9,580 bases of DNA from Clostridiales bacterium (GTDB lineage: Bacteria > Bacillota > Clostridia > Saccharofermentanales > Saccharofermentanaceae), in NCBI GenBank assembly GCA_017612755.1, contig JAGAFH010000235.1:1-9580 (forward strand), read 5' to 3'. The notes beneath the pieces are model-generated. The model did no database searches, had not been told where the DNA came from, and worked only from the letters and a program-made list of their open reading frames with translations. Positions 1-6,756 of the stretch are shown here, piece after piece (position 1 is the first letter of the stretch; each line of letters starts with the position of its first letter). The position numbers and the translations under genes were made by a program.

Positions 1-1
1 G

Positions 2-1276
2 AACGGTGAAGCAAATCTGGCGCGGGAAAAGGCCATAACACGTGACAAGAGGACGGCAGATTATGTTAAGCGTGTCTATTACGAAAAAAGATATGCTTCG
101 GAAGTCAGGCTCTTTGATATCAATTCCCTCATGCTGGATAAGCAGGAAGAGGCTGTGGACAATATGGAGAGGATATCTCTTGTCTACAGGATGAAGACCG
201 CTCTTTATTCGTTCCTTATGAGGGGCAGCTATTCCATCTTTGCAGGTACCTGCGCATTCTTCTATGTTGTATTTAAGGTAAAGTACGGAGATGTTTCAGA
301 TGTATCCAGTTATGTGGCCATGATCACCGCTATGGCTTTCTCTACAGACCAGCTTAAGGATGCGGTGGAGAACAGGATCTTCATCAGTAATGAATCCAAG
401 CTCTTCGGAAATCTGGAAGAATTCCTGGAGCAGGACAGAAGCTTCATAAAGGATACTGTGGATGTTGGTGAGATCGAAACGGTGGAGCTTAAGGATGTTT
501 CCTTTGCTTACCCGGGAGCTGATTCATGTACCATTAAGGATGTAAGCTTCAAGTGGAAAAAGGGAGACAAACTGGCAATCGTGGGATATAACGGCGCCGG
601 CAAGACCACCCTTATAAAGCTGATCATGGGTCTTTATCCTGTTACATCAGGTCAGATCCTTGTTAATGGCGTGGATATAAATGATATTGATAAAGATTCC
701 TACAGAAAGAGGTTCGGCACAGTATTCCAGGACCTTCAGGTATTTGCTCTGCCCCTGGCCGAAAATGTCCTTATGAGAAGGCCCTCATCAGAAGAGGATT
801 ATGAGAAGGCTCGAAAAGCCCTGGCAGATGCCCAGTTTGATGTGGAAGGCAGGGAGCTTACAGACGGCCTTGATACTATCGTAAGCCGCGAATTTGATGA
901 AAAGGGATTTGTGCCTTCAGGCGGTCAGGCCCAGAAGATAGCTATCGCCAGGGTCTTTGCCCAGAGCCCCGATATGGTCATATTGGATGAACCCTCATCT
1001 GCCCTGGATCCCCTGGCTGAATACAATATGTATAACAACATGATGAGACTGTCGGAGGGAAGAGGAGTTATCTTTATCTCCCACAGGCTTTCATCCGCCA
1101 GGATGGCTGACGAGATATACCTGATGAAGGACGGTACCGTTTCCGAATCAGGTACCCACGAAGAACTGATGGAACTTAAGAAACATTATTATGAGATGTT
1201 CATGCTTCAGGCAGAGAACTACCAGGAGAGCCTGCCGGAAGAGTTGCTGAAAGGAGCCACAGCTTTCTATGAGTGA
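2..1276 (+). CDS. ABC exporter subunit, membrane domain fused to ATPase (5' end missing)
   Basis: The reading frame is open from base 2, so the gene begins upstream of the window; the first in-frame ATG at 131 is internal. The visible 424 residues start in the cytoplasmic coupling part of a type I exporter membrane domain (the RVYYEKRYASEVRLF stretch). About two hydrophobic segments and a full nucleotide-binding domain follow. Visible motifs are Walker A GYNGAGKTT (584-610), Q-loop VFQD, signature PSGGQ (914-928), Walker B with catalytic Glu (MVILDEP), D-loop SALDP and H-loop ISHR. The signature has Pro where Leu is usual. The stop overlaps the next ABC gene by 8 bp, implying translational coupling and a heterodimeric exporter in the plasma membrane. 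ATP-driven export is known for the family; the substrate (peptide, lipid or drug) cannot be told from sequence. Confidence 0.93.
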   Translation, partial: NGEANLAREKAITRDKRTADYVKRVYYEKRYASEVRLFDINSLMLDKQEEAVDNMERISLVYRMKTALYSFLMRGSYSIFAGTCAFFYVVFKVKYGDVSDVSSYVAMITAMAFSTDQLKDAVENRIFISNESKLFGNLEEFLEQDRSFIKDTVDVGEIETVELKDVSFAYPGADSCTIKDVSFKWKKGDKLAIVGYNGAGKTTLIKLIMGLYPVTSGQILVNGVDINDIDKDSYRKRFGTVFQDLQVFALPLAENVLMRRPSSEEDYEKARKALADAQFDVEGRELTDGLDTIVSREFDEKGFVPSGGQAQKIAIARVFAQSPDMVILDEPSSALDPLAEYNMYNNMMRLSEGRGVIFISHRLSSARMADEIYLMKDGTVSESGTHEELMELKKHYYEMFMLQAENYQESLPEELLKGATAFYE

Positions 1277-3083
1277 CGAAAAACAGAACATCTCTATAAA
1301 GAAGATCGTGCAAAATGCTTCTTTCATGATCAGGTATGCTGCTAAATATGACAGATCCCTGATAGTAAAGATCATCCTTTTAAATGTCTTCCTCAGGGCC
1401 GGAAATGCAGTTAACAGCACTTTTATCCTGAAGATGATCATAAACGGCATAACGGGTAAGGAGGAGTTTTCAAAGATAGTAGTTATCCTTGTTATCTCTC
1501 TTATCCTGGTCATAGCTTTGGAGTGGGTCCAGCAGCTATTGAACGAATGGAGCAAGGCAAAGCTCATAAAACTCAACGGCAAGGTCCAGCGCGATATGGT
1601 GGAGAAGAACAGCAAGATGGATCTTCTCTACTACGACGACCCCGAGTACTACGACATGTATGTAGTTGTTGCAGGGGTTGCGGACGAGATGCTGGAAAAG
1701 ACTGTTATGGTGGTCAGTAAGATAATCGGAGGAACTATCGCACTTCTGGTTGCATCAGTCCTTATCTTTACCATCAACCCTGTGCTGGCCATTTTCCCCA
1801 TCGCCGGATTTACCGTAAACCTCCTTACCAGGTTCAAGATCGAAAAGATCCAGTACCAGTGGTATATGGCGGACAAGAAGGCCCTTCGTAAAGCGGACTA
1901 TTCCAAGCGTGTCTTCTACCAGCCTGAGTTTGCAAAAGAGTTTAAGCTCACAGATGTAAGGACCCCCTTAAGGCTCCAGTTTGACGATGCCCTGGATGAG
2001 GCGGTCAATGCGGGAAAGAAGTACGGACCGCCCCTTACCTGGTATTCGCTCCTTAACTGGATATCCGTATTTACGGTATTTTCGTTCTTTGCTGTCCCAG
2101 CATATCTGGGATACCTGGCTCTAGTGCTCAGAAGCATCGCCCTTGGAGAAGTTGCTTCTGCCAACAATGCAGCAAATATCGTCAGGGGTAATCTTAACCA
2201 GATCAATTTCTGTCTTGTGGATCTTCAGCAGATAGGCCAGTATGGTGAGACCTTCCGTAAGTTCTTAAGTTATGAACCGGTCATCGAGACGGCCGACGGA
2301 CTTACTCCTGAAAAAGGATCTGAACCTCTTATCCTGGATAATGTCTGCTTCAGATATCCTAATGCTGAGAAGAACACCCTGAACAATATCTCCATCCAGA
2401 TACACCCGGGTGAGAAGATAGCCATCGTCGGTGAGAACGGAGCGGGAAAGACCACTTTTGTTAAGCTCCTCATGAGGCTCTATGACGTAACGGGAGGCTC
2501 CATCAGATATGGCGGTCACGATATCCGGGAATATAACACCAGGGAGTACAGAAAGAAGATAAGCGCCGTATTCCAGGATCATAATATCTATGCTGCCAGC
2601 GTGGCTGAAAACGTGCTGCTTAGAAAGGTAAAGCCGGAAGACGAAAAGGATATCACCGATGCCCTCAACAAGGCAGATTTCGGTAAGCGCCTTAAGACCC
2701 TGCCCAGGGGACTTGATACACAGCTTACCAGGGAATTCAGCGAAGAAGGGACCAATCTTTCCGGCGGTGAAAGCCAGAAGATCGCCATCTCCAGAGTCTT
2801 CATCAAAAACGGTGACAGGGCTGTATCTATCCTTGATGAACCGTCTTCAGCTTTGGATCCCGTATCGGAATATAAGCTCAACAAGAACCTTATCGAGAAT
2901 GCGGGCAATGACACGGTCATTTTTATCTCCCACAGGTTATCCACAACCAGGATGGCAGATAAGGTGTATCTGTTTGAGAACGGCTCTATAATAGAACAGG
3001 GTACCCACGATGAACTTATGGCCATGAACGGCAAATATAAGGAGATGTTCGACAGACAGGCCCAGAACTACATAATCGGGTAG
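1269..3083 (+). CDS. ABC exporter subunit, membrane domain fused to ATPase (complete)
   Basis: This 604-residue protein has the usual length of a half-transporter. Hydrophobic segments lie at about residues 31-50, 68-88, 150-188 and 262-290, forming the membrane domain. The ATPase domain runs from about 352 to the end. Motifs are Walker A GENGAGKTT (388-396), Q-loop VFQD (434-437), canonical signature LSGGE (497-501), Walker B with catalytic Glu (SILDEP), D-loop SALDP and H-loop ISHR (His555). The start ATG lies inside the last codons of the previous ABC gene. The two ATPase domains are clearly related but diverged, so the natural reading is a heterodimer from one operon. Both subunits keep the catalytic Glu and the H-loop His, so neither site is obviously dead. 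No peptidase C39 domain is present, and no regulator or substrate gene is in view. Confidence 0.94.
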   Translation: MSDEKQNISIKKIVQNASFMIRYAAKYDRSLIVKIILLNVFLRAGNAVNSTFILKMIINGITGKEEFSKIVVILVISLILVIALEWVQQLLNEWSKAKLIKLNGKVQRDMVEKNSKMDLLYYDDPEYYDMYVVVAGVADEMLEKTVMVVSKIIGGTIALLVASVLIFTINPVLAIFPIAGFTVNLLTRFKIEKIQYQWYMADKKALRKADYSKRVFYQPEFAKEFKLTDVRTPLRLQFDDALDEAVNAGKKYGPPLTWYSLLNWISVFTVFSFFAVPAYLGYLALVLRSIALGEVASANNAANIVRGNLNQINFCLVDLQQIGQYGETFRKFLSYEPVIETADGLTPEKGSEPLILDNVCFRYPNAEKNTLNNISIQIHPGEKIAIVGENGAGKTTFVKLLMRLYDVTGGSIRYGGHDIREYNTREYRKKISAVFQDHNIYAASVAENVLLRKVKPEDEKDITDALNKADFGKRLKTLPRGLDTQLTREFSEEGTNLSGGESQKIAISRVFIKNGDRAVSILDEPSSALDPVSEYKLNKNLIENAGNDTVIFISHRLSTTRMADKVYLFENGSIIEQGTHDELMAMNGKYKEMFDRQAQNYIIG

Positions 3084-3106
3084 GAGAGCAAAATATTTTT
3101 ACTGCA

Positions 3107-3115
3107 TGGTATAAT
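3107..3115 (+). promoter_or_regulatory. Extended -10 promoter of the LRR surface-protein gene
   Basis: The sequence TGGTATAAT is a perfect -10 hexamer (TATAAT, 3110-3115) with the TGn extension. No good -35 hexamer sits 17 bp upstream, where the sequence is A/T-rich, as is common for extended -10 promoters. Transcription would start near 3122. A more upstream ATG at 3114 overlaps the -10 element and so would not be on this transcript, which favours the start at 3153. Confidence 0.6.
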
Positions 3116-3152
3116 GCTAAATGTTGAAGCTTTTTCGGGATGGTGTTGTACT

Positions 3153-5363
3153 ATGAAACGATTTACAGGTATTCTTGCAGGCATTCTTCTTGTTACCGTG
3201 CTCCTTCCTTTTCTGGGAAGGGTGGACGTACTGGCGGCGGACGGGATCCCCATCGATGAGGATCATTTCCCGGACGACGATTTCAGGAGGGTCCTTTCCG
3301 GAACTTTCTATGATAAGAACGGCAACGGATATTTCAGTGACGATGAGATCGAACTTGTCAGAAATATCTACTGCGAAAACGAAAATATCGATTCTGTTGA
3401 GGGAATAGAATACTTCACAGATCTTCAGGGCCTTTGGTGCGCCGACAATAATATCTCCGAGTGGGATCTTTCATCCAATACAGACCTCCGCGGAATATGG
3501 TGCTCCGGAAACGACTTCACATCCCTTGATTTCTCCGACAACCCGGAACTTGTATGGGTATACTGCTTTGACTGTAACCTGACGGAACTTGATGTTTCCG
3601 AGAACTCGAAAATGGCATATATCGAGTGTAATACCAACCCTCTTCCCGAGCTGGATCTGTCAGGGTGTCCCGAGCTGGAGCATCTGATGTGCGGATCCTG
3701 TGAGCTTACGGAACTGAATCTTTCCTATTGTCCCAACCTTCAGCATCTGGACTGTTTCAGAAACCATCTCACCGAACTTGATGTATCCGTATGTCCGGAT
3801 CTGAAGCGTCTGGACTGCTGGGATAATGAGGATCTGGAATATGTAGATGTCAGCAATAACCCGGGACTTCAGACCTTTAACTGCGCAAACATCGGAGCGA
3901 CTGAGATCAATGTGTCCAACAATCCTGAACTTACTGAACTTCACTGCAGCTATAATGATCTGACTGAACTGGATCTTTCCAATAATCCTAACCTGGTATA
4001 TCTGGACTGCGCAGATAACGCTCTGGAGGAACTGGATGTTTCTTCATGCCCGAGGCTTTACTTCCTTCAGGCATTTATCAATTCCTTTACTTCGATTAAT
4101 ATCGGCAATAACTGCCGTCTCATAAAGACATATAACGACGGATCCTATGAGGATGTATGGGGGATAGCAGGTTCCTGGTCCATCAATTACGGCAACGGTA
4201 TCCTTTATTTCCTGTCTGTTGATAATGATGTCAGCGTCAGCACCAGTTACAGCGGAACACCTGATTATGTTCCTGATTACTACTACGATTCAAACGACGG
4301 ACTGTCAGGGGATCTGGTGACCCGTGAAGAGTTGATGCAGGAGCTTTATGAACTGGCAGGAAGTCCGCCGGTATATGTGGGAAGCAGATATACGGATGTT
4401 CCTTCAGGCTCATCTTATGCAGATGCCATAGCCTGGGGAGAGATCGCCAACATCAACACAGGATATCCCTACATCCATTCCGATACTTTCGGATATGGGG
4501 AATATATCTCCAGGGAAGATGCAGCCCTCATGATGTACAGATATTCAGAGACTATGCATCTTTACAGTGCCTTCGATTATGGAAGGACAGACGAGTTCTC
4601 TGATTTCTACGATATCAGTTACCATACCTGGGGTGCTGTGACCTGGGCTATCCAGTGGGGCATACTGGAGCCTTACGGAGATCCGGATGCAGCTAACAGC
4701 GAGAGATCCATAGCTCCCCACTCCAGAGTGACTGAAGATGATATGGAAGATATGATCGATGCCATGCTGGAAAAGAACAGCGGTTATGCAGGCTACTACA
4801 CGCCTGTTCTCTACGGCTGGCTTAAGGATAAGAACGGAGACTGGAAATACTTTATCGCAGATGTTCCTGTAACTTCCGACTGGGTCCAGGACGGTTCCAC
4901 CTGGTACTATATGGACAGTAACGGAAACTATGTCAAGGGCTGGCAGAAGGTCGGAAACTCCTGGTATTACTTCAGCAGCAAAGGAGCCATGCAGAAGGGC
5001 TGGAAGCAGATCAGCGGCAAATGGTACTACCTTAAGTCTTCCGGCGTAATGGCCACGGGCTGGAATAAGATAGGAAACAAGTGGTACTACTTCGAATCCT
5101 CAGGCACCATGGTCTCCGGATGGAAAAAGATCGGCAGTACCTGGTACTATTTCAACTCTTCAGGAGATATGGCTACCGGCTGGAAGCAGATCAGCGGTAA
5201 ATGGTACTACTTTGAATCTTCAGGCGCCATGAAGACCGGCTGGCTCAAGTATAGGAACAACTGGTACTACTTTAAGAGCGGAGGAGAGATGGTAACCGGA
5301 TCTTATAAGATCTCCGGCACCACATATAATTTCGACTCTTCGGGAATCTGCACCAATCCCTGA
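3153..5363 (+). CDS. Secreted leucine-rich-repeat protein with SLH-like region and C-terminal cell-wall-binding repeats
   Basis: The start at 3153 was chosen because it gives a textbook signal peptide (MKRF, hydrophobic stretch to about residue 22, cleavage near VLA-AD around 28-30) and lies downstream of the predicted promoter. The ribosome site is weak (GGGATGG about 10 bp upstream). A longer frame from 3114 would add 13 residues. The 736-residue product shows, in order: an EF-hand-like loop DKNGNGYFSDDE (54-65); about eleven LRRs of 21 residues (about 98-325) of the form LTELDLSNNPxLxxLDC; an SLH-like region (first unit about 388-468 with TDVPSGSSYADAIAWG, second about 481-541); and aromatic GW...WYYF repeats of 20 residues (about 575-730), like choline/glucan-binding repeats. 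LRRs usually bind proteins or glycans, and the C-terminal repeats usually hold the protein to the cell wall or its polymers. The protein is probably an extracellular adhesin or recognition protein. No catalytic domain is recognised. Confidence 0.92.
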   Translation: MKRFTGILAGILLVTVLLPFLGRVDVLAADGIPIDEDHFPDDDFRRVLSGTFYDKNGNGYFSDDEIELVRNIYCENENIDSVEGIEYFTDLQGLWCADNNISEWDLSSNTDLRGIWCSGNDFTSLDFSDNPELVWVYCFDCNLTELDVSENSKMAYIECNTNPLPELDLSGCPELEHLMCGSCELTELNLSYCPNLQHLDCFRNHLTELDVSVCPDLKRLDCWDNEDLEYVDVSNNPGLQTFNCANIGATEINVSNNPELTELHCSYNDLTELDLSNNPNLVYLDCADNALEELDVSSCPRLYFLQAFINSFTSINIGNNCRLIKTYNDGSYEDVWGIAGSWSINYGNGILYFLSVDNDVSVSTSYSGTPDYVPDYYYDSNDGLSGDLVTREELMQELYELAGSPPVYVGSRYTDVPSGSSYADAIAWGEIANINTGYPYIHSDTFGYGEYISREDAALMMYRYSETMHLYSAFDYGRTDEFSDFYDISYHTWGAVTWAIQWGILEPYGDPDAANSERSIAPHSRVTEDDMEDMIDAMLEKNSGYAGYYTPVLYGWLKDKNGDWKYFIADVPVTSDWVQDGSTWYYMDSNGNYVKGWQKVGNSWYYFSSKGAMQKGWKQISGKWYYLKSSGVMATGWNKIGNKWYYFESSGTMVSGWKKIGSTWYYFNSSGDMATGWKQISGKWYYFESSGAMKTGWLKYRNNWYYFKSGGEMVTGSYKISGTTYNFDSSGICTNP
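3444..4127 (+). repeat. About eleven tandem 21-codon leucine-rich repeats
   Basis: The protein repeat follows the pattern LTELDLSNNPxLxxLDCxxN, with a period of 21 residues (63 bp) and one 22-residue unit near CWDNEDLEYVDVS. A Cys recurs at the same position in most units (LWC, IWC, VYC, IEC, LMC, LDC, FNC, LHC), as in cysteine-containing LRR ladders of secreted bacterial proteins. At DNA level the units are well diverged, so this is an old array. Confidence 0.88.
4875..5342 (+). repeat. Tandem cell-wall-binding repeats of 20 codons
   Basis: Seven to eight units carry the spaced aromatic motif W-YY (TWYYMDSNG, SWYYFSSKG, KWYYLKSSG, KWYYFESSG, TWYYFNSSG, KWYYFESSG, NWYYFKSGG, then a degenerate TTYNFDSSG). 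This is the pattern of CW_binding_1 repeats. Within it, 4998-5030 and 5178-5210 are identical over 33 bp except for one base and lie exactly 180 bp (three units) apart. That points to a recent three-unit duplication or gene conversion. Confidence 0.9.
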
Positions 5364-5382
5364 CCTGATCTGAGATCAAATA

Positions 5383-5455
5383 CTGAAAAAGGCCATAATT
5401 GCCCTAAACCTTGACCATGTAGGTCAAGAATTAGGGCAATTATTCTTGTTTTCAG
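5383..5455 (+). terminator. Long hairpin after the surface-protein gene, likely intrinsic terminator
   Basis: The dyad is centred on base 5419. Nested arms are CTGAAAA/TTTTCAG (5383-5389 with 5449-5455), ATAATTGCCCTAA/TTAGGGCAATTAT (5395-5407 with 5431-5443), and CTTGACC/GGTCAAG (5410-5416 with 5422-5428) around a 5-base loop. The 13-bp stem is perfect, and T-rich sequence (ATTCTTGTTTT) follows it, with an A-run on the other side. It begins 20 bp after the stop codon. It would terminate the surface-protein transcript and could act on both strands. It contains copy 1 of the 63-bp array, so termination may not be its only role. Confidence 0.65.
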
Positions 5456-5565
5456 CTAAAATTGACCAAAACCTTGACCTTCTAGGTCAACAATTAGGTC
5501 AAAAACCTCTGTTTCAGGCCGGATTTGACCAAAACCTTGACCCGGTAGGTCAGAGATCAGGTCAA
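5399..5565. repeat. Three tandem 41-bp nested palindromes at an exact 63-bp period
   Basis: Copies lie at 5399-5439, 5462-5502 and 5525-5565. Each has four 6-bp arms in the order TTGACC, TTGACC, GGTCAA, GGTCAA: two direct half-sites 12 bp apart, a 5-base centre ending in TA, then the two mirrored half-sites 12 bp apart. Copy 1 has TTGCCC and GGGCAA as its outer arms, a matched change on both sides that keeps pairing. Copy 3 has GGTCAG as its inner right arm. The 22-bp spacers are also partly alike (TGTTTTCAG and TGTTTCAG), so the true unit is about 63 bp, close to six turns of DNA. It may be an operator array for an unidentified dimeric regulator, or a structured repeat element. Confidence 0.8.
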
Positions 5566-5568
5566 ATT

Positions 5569-5577
5569 TGCTATAAT
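5569..5577 (+). promoter_or_regulatory. Extended -10 promoter of the tautomerase-flavodoxin gene cluster
   Basis: TGCTATAAT gives a perfect -10 (5572-5577) with the TGn extension. The place of a -35 hexamer (about 5549-5554, GTCAGA) is a poor match and lies inside palindrome copy 3. Transcription would start near 5584, leaving about 26 bases of leader with an AAGGAG ribosome site at 5596-5601. Copy 3 is centred near -39, so a bound protein would either contact RNA polymerase directly or block it. Confidence 0.65.
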
Positions 5578-5609
5578 CCAATAAGAGTAATTAAGAAGGA
5601 GACAGAAAT

Positions 5610-5840
5610 ATGCCCCACGTTGTCATCAAATGCTTTAAGGGAAGAACTGAAGAGACTAAGAAGAAGTGTGCTGATAAGGTGGCAGAAGATGTGGCGCAGA
5701 TCCTGGGCTGCAATCTGTCTTCCGTATCTGTAGATATCAAGGAATATGACAAGGAAGACTGGAAGCCTGAAGTCTGGGATAAGGAAATCAAGCCACGGAT
5801 GGAAAAACTTGTTAAGAAGCCTGAATATACATGTGATTAA
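5610..5840 (+). CDS. Tautomerase-superfamily small protein (4-oxalocrotonate tautomerase-like)
   Basis: The 76-residue product begins MPHVVIKCFKGRTEE. After Met removal it would expose the N-terminal Pro that acts as the catalytic base in this superfamily. Arg11 (counted from Pro1), a substrate-binding residue of 4-oxalocrotonate tautomerase, is also present. The Arg39 position holds Ser, and a Trp sits at position 50. The length and the beta-alpha-beta pattern match the 60-80 residue members, which work as hexamers or related oligomers in the cytoplasm. The start is fixed by AAGGAG 8 bp upstream. Its real substrate is unknown; without Arg39 the classical 4-oxalocrotonate reaction is doubtful. 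It is the first gene after the palindrome array and is followed 14 bp later by a flavodoxin gene, which suggests shared control. Confidence 0.85.
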   Translation: MPHVVIKCFKGRTEETKKKCADKVAEDVAQILGCNLSSVSVDIKEYDKEDWKPEVWDKEIKPRMEKLVKKPEYTCD

Positions 5841-5854
5841 GAAGGGAGATATCT

Positions 5855-6262
5855 ATGACATACGCAGTAAGATACTATACAAAGACAGGACATACAAAGA
5901 AGCTGGCAGATGCTATTGCCAAAGAGCTGGGAGTTGAATCCCTTCCCATAAGCACTCCTGTAAGTGAGAAGGTGGATATCCTTTTCCTGGGTAACTCCTA
6001 CTATGCCTTTGATATCGATCCTGAGGTCAGATCCTTTATCGGATCCCTGGATAAGGAGAAGGTGGGAAAGATCGTTAACTTCGGAACAGCCGCAATGATG
6101 AAGTCTACCGTTAAGAAGGTGAAGGCCGAAGCAGATAAGAAAGGCATTCCCACAGATGAGAAGGAGTTTCACTGTAAAGGAGAGTTCAAGGCTTTCAATA
6201 AGGGCAGGCCTAATGAAGATGATATCAGGGATGCCCTTCAGTTTATCCGGCAGTTTATGTGA
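5855..6262 (+). CDS. Short flavodoxin-like FMN protein
   Basis: This 135-residue protein has the flavodoxin fold signature. A hydrophobic first strand leads into the phosphate-binding loop TKTGHT (residues 9-14), and DILFLGNSYYAFDIDPEVRSFI (41-62, residues given in part) matches the second flavin-contact region. A central KIVNFGTAA strand follows. The usual role is to bind FMN and carry one or two electrons in the cytoplasm. At 135 residues it matches short-chain flavodoxins; a flavodoxin-domain reductase is possible but no extra domain is seen. GGGAG lies 6 bp before the start. It sits between the tautomerase and GNAT genes with gaps of 14 and 3 bp, so it is very likely co-transcribed with both. 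The partner redox enzyme is not identified. Confidence 0.87.
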   Translation: MTYAVRYYTKTGHTKKLADAIAKELGVESLPISTPVSEKVDILFLGNSYYAFDIDPEVRSFIGSLDKEKVGKIVNFGTAAMMKSTVKKVKAEADKKGIPTDEKEFHCKGEFKAFNKGRPNEDDIRDALQFIRQFM

Positions 6263-6265
6263 TAT

Positions 6266-6712
6266 ATGGAGACTATTGTCAGATATAGTGAAGAACTGAA
6301 AGACCGGGTCTTCGGTTTTACGGATAAGTGTTTCCGGGAGATCGGGAAAGTTTTCGAGCCTGAAGGAAGGCATTATTTCTATAACCATATTGAGGAAGAG
6401 TTCGACGCATTCTGGTGCCTTTTATCTGATGGCGAGGTAGTGGGTACAGTTGCTGTAAAGCCCTTTGATGAGGATGCTTCTGAACTTAAGGCCCTTTATC
6501 TCTCTTCGGAGATGAGAGGGAAGGGCTATGGACTCAGGCTTCTTGATACGGCAGTTGAGTTTTCGGAGGAGAAGGGCTATGAGAGGATAGTCCTGGACTC
6601 CATGTCTATCTATAAGGATGCCCTGAAACTTTATGAGAGATACGGATTTACCCATATAGAAAGATATAATGACAATCCTTATGCGGATATCTTCATGGAG
6701 TACCGTTTCTGA
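6266..6712 (+). CDS. GNAT-family N-acetyltransferase
   Basis: The 148-residue protein carries the GNAT core. A strand with VVGTVAV (58-64) is followed by LKALYLSSEMRGKGYG, whose R-G-K-G-Y-G (84-89) is the acetyl-CoA pyrophosphate loop (motif A). Motif B is seen in the KLYERYGF region (121-128), where the Tyr is the usual general acid. Acetyl-CoA-dependent acetylation of an amine is expected in the cytoplasm, but the acceptor (small molecule, peptide or protein N-terminus) is not predictable. The start is 3 bp after the flavodoxin stop and has no strong ribosome site, so it is probably translated by coupling. Confidence 0.88.
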   Translation: METIVRYSEELKDRVFGFTDKCFREIGKVFEPEGRHYFYNHIEEEFDAFWCLLSDGEVVGTVAVKPFDEDASELKALYLSSEMRGKGYGLRLLDTAVEFSEEKGYERIVLDSMSIYKDALKLYERYGFTHIERYNDNPYADIFMEYRF

Positions 6713-6756
6713 TAAAGTGTTAGAATGTAGAAGAGATCTTCGGCGGGAGCGTCAAT

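Noticed and set aside
3114..3152. Upstream start codon for the surface-protein gene
   Set aside because: The ATG at 3114 overlaps the predicted -10 box and would put 13 extra residues with two Cys before a normal signal peptide.
5525..5565. CRP/FNR-type operator
   Set aside because: TTGAC half-sites resemble FNR sites, but the palindrome has an odd 5-base centre, giving TTGAC-N7-GTCAA, and not the N4 of FNR or N6 of CRP sites. The regulator is left unnamed.
5399..5565. CRISPR array
   Set aside because: There are only three copies, the units are palindromic throughout, the 22-bp spacers resemble each other, and no cas gene is near.
5525..5577. MerR-type promoter with long spacer
   Set aside because: The inner TTGACC (5537-5542) is 29 bp from the -10, too far for the 19-20 bp spacing of MerR-controlled promoters.
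5446..5733. Possible small gene with TTG start spanning the palindrome array and part of the tautomerase gene
   Set aside because: It has no ATG and no clear ribosome site, it overlaps the well-supported tautomerase gene out of frame, and the open frame is explained by the 63-bp period. Reported only as a finding.
6721..6726. Possible -10 element TAGAAT before the cysteine-rich gene
   Set aside because: No TGn extension and no convincing -35 upstream; a separate promoter for the 6757 gene is not supported by this alone.
6730..6741. Inverted repeat GAAGA-GA-TCTTC between the GNAT and cysteine-rich genes
   Set aside because: A 2-base loop cannot form a stable hairpin and no T-run follows, so it is not a terminator.
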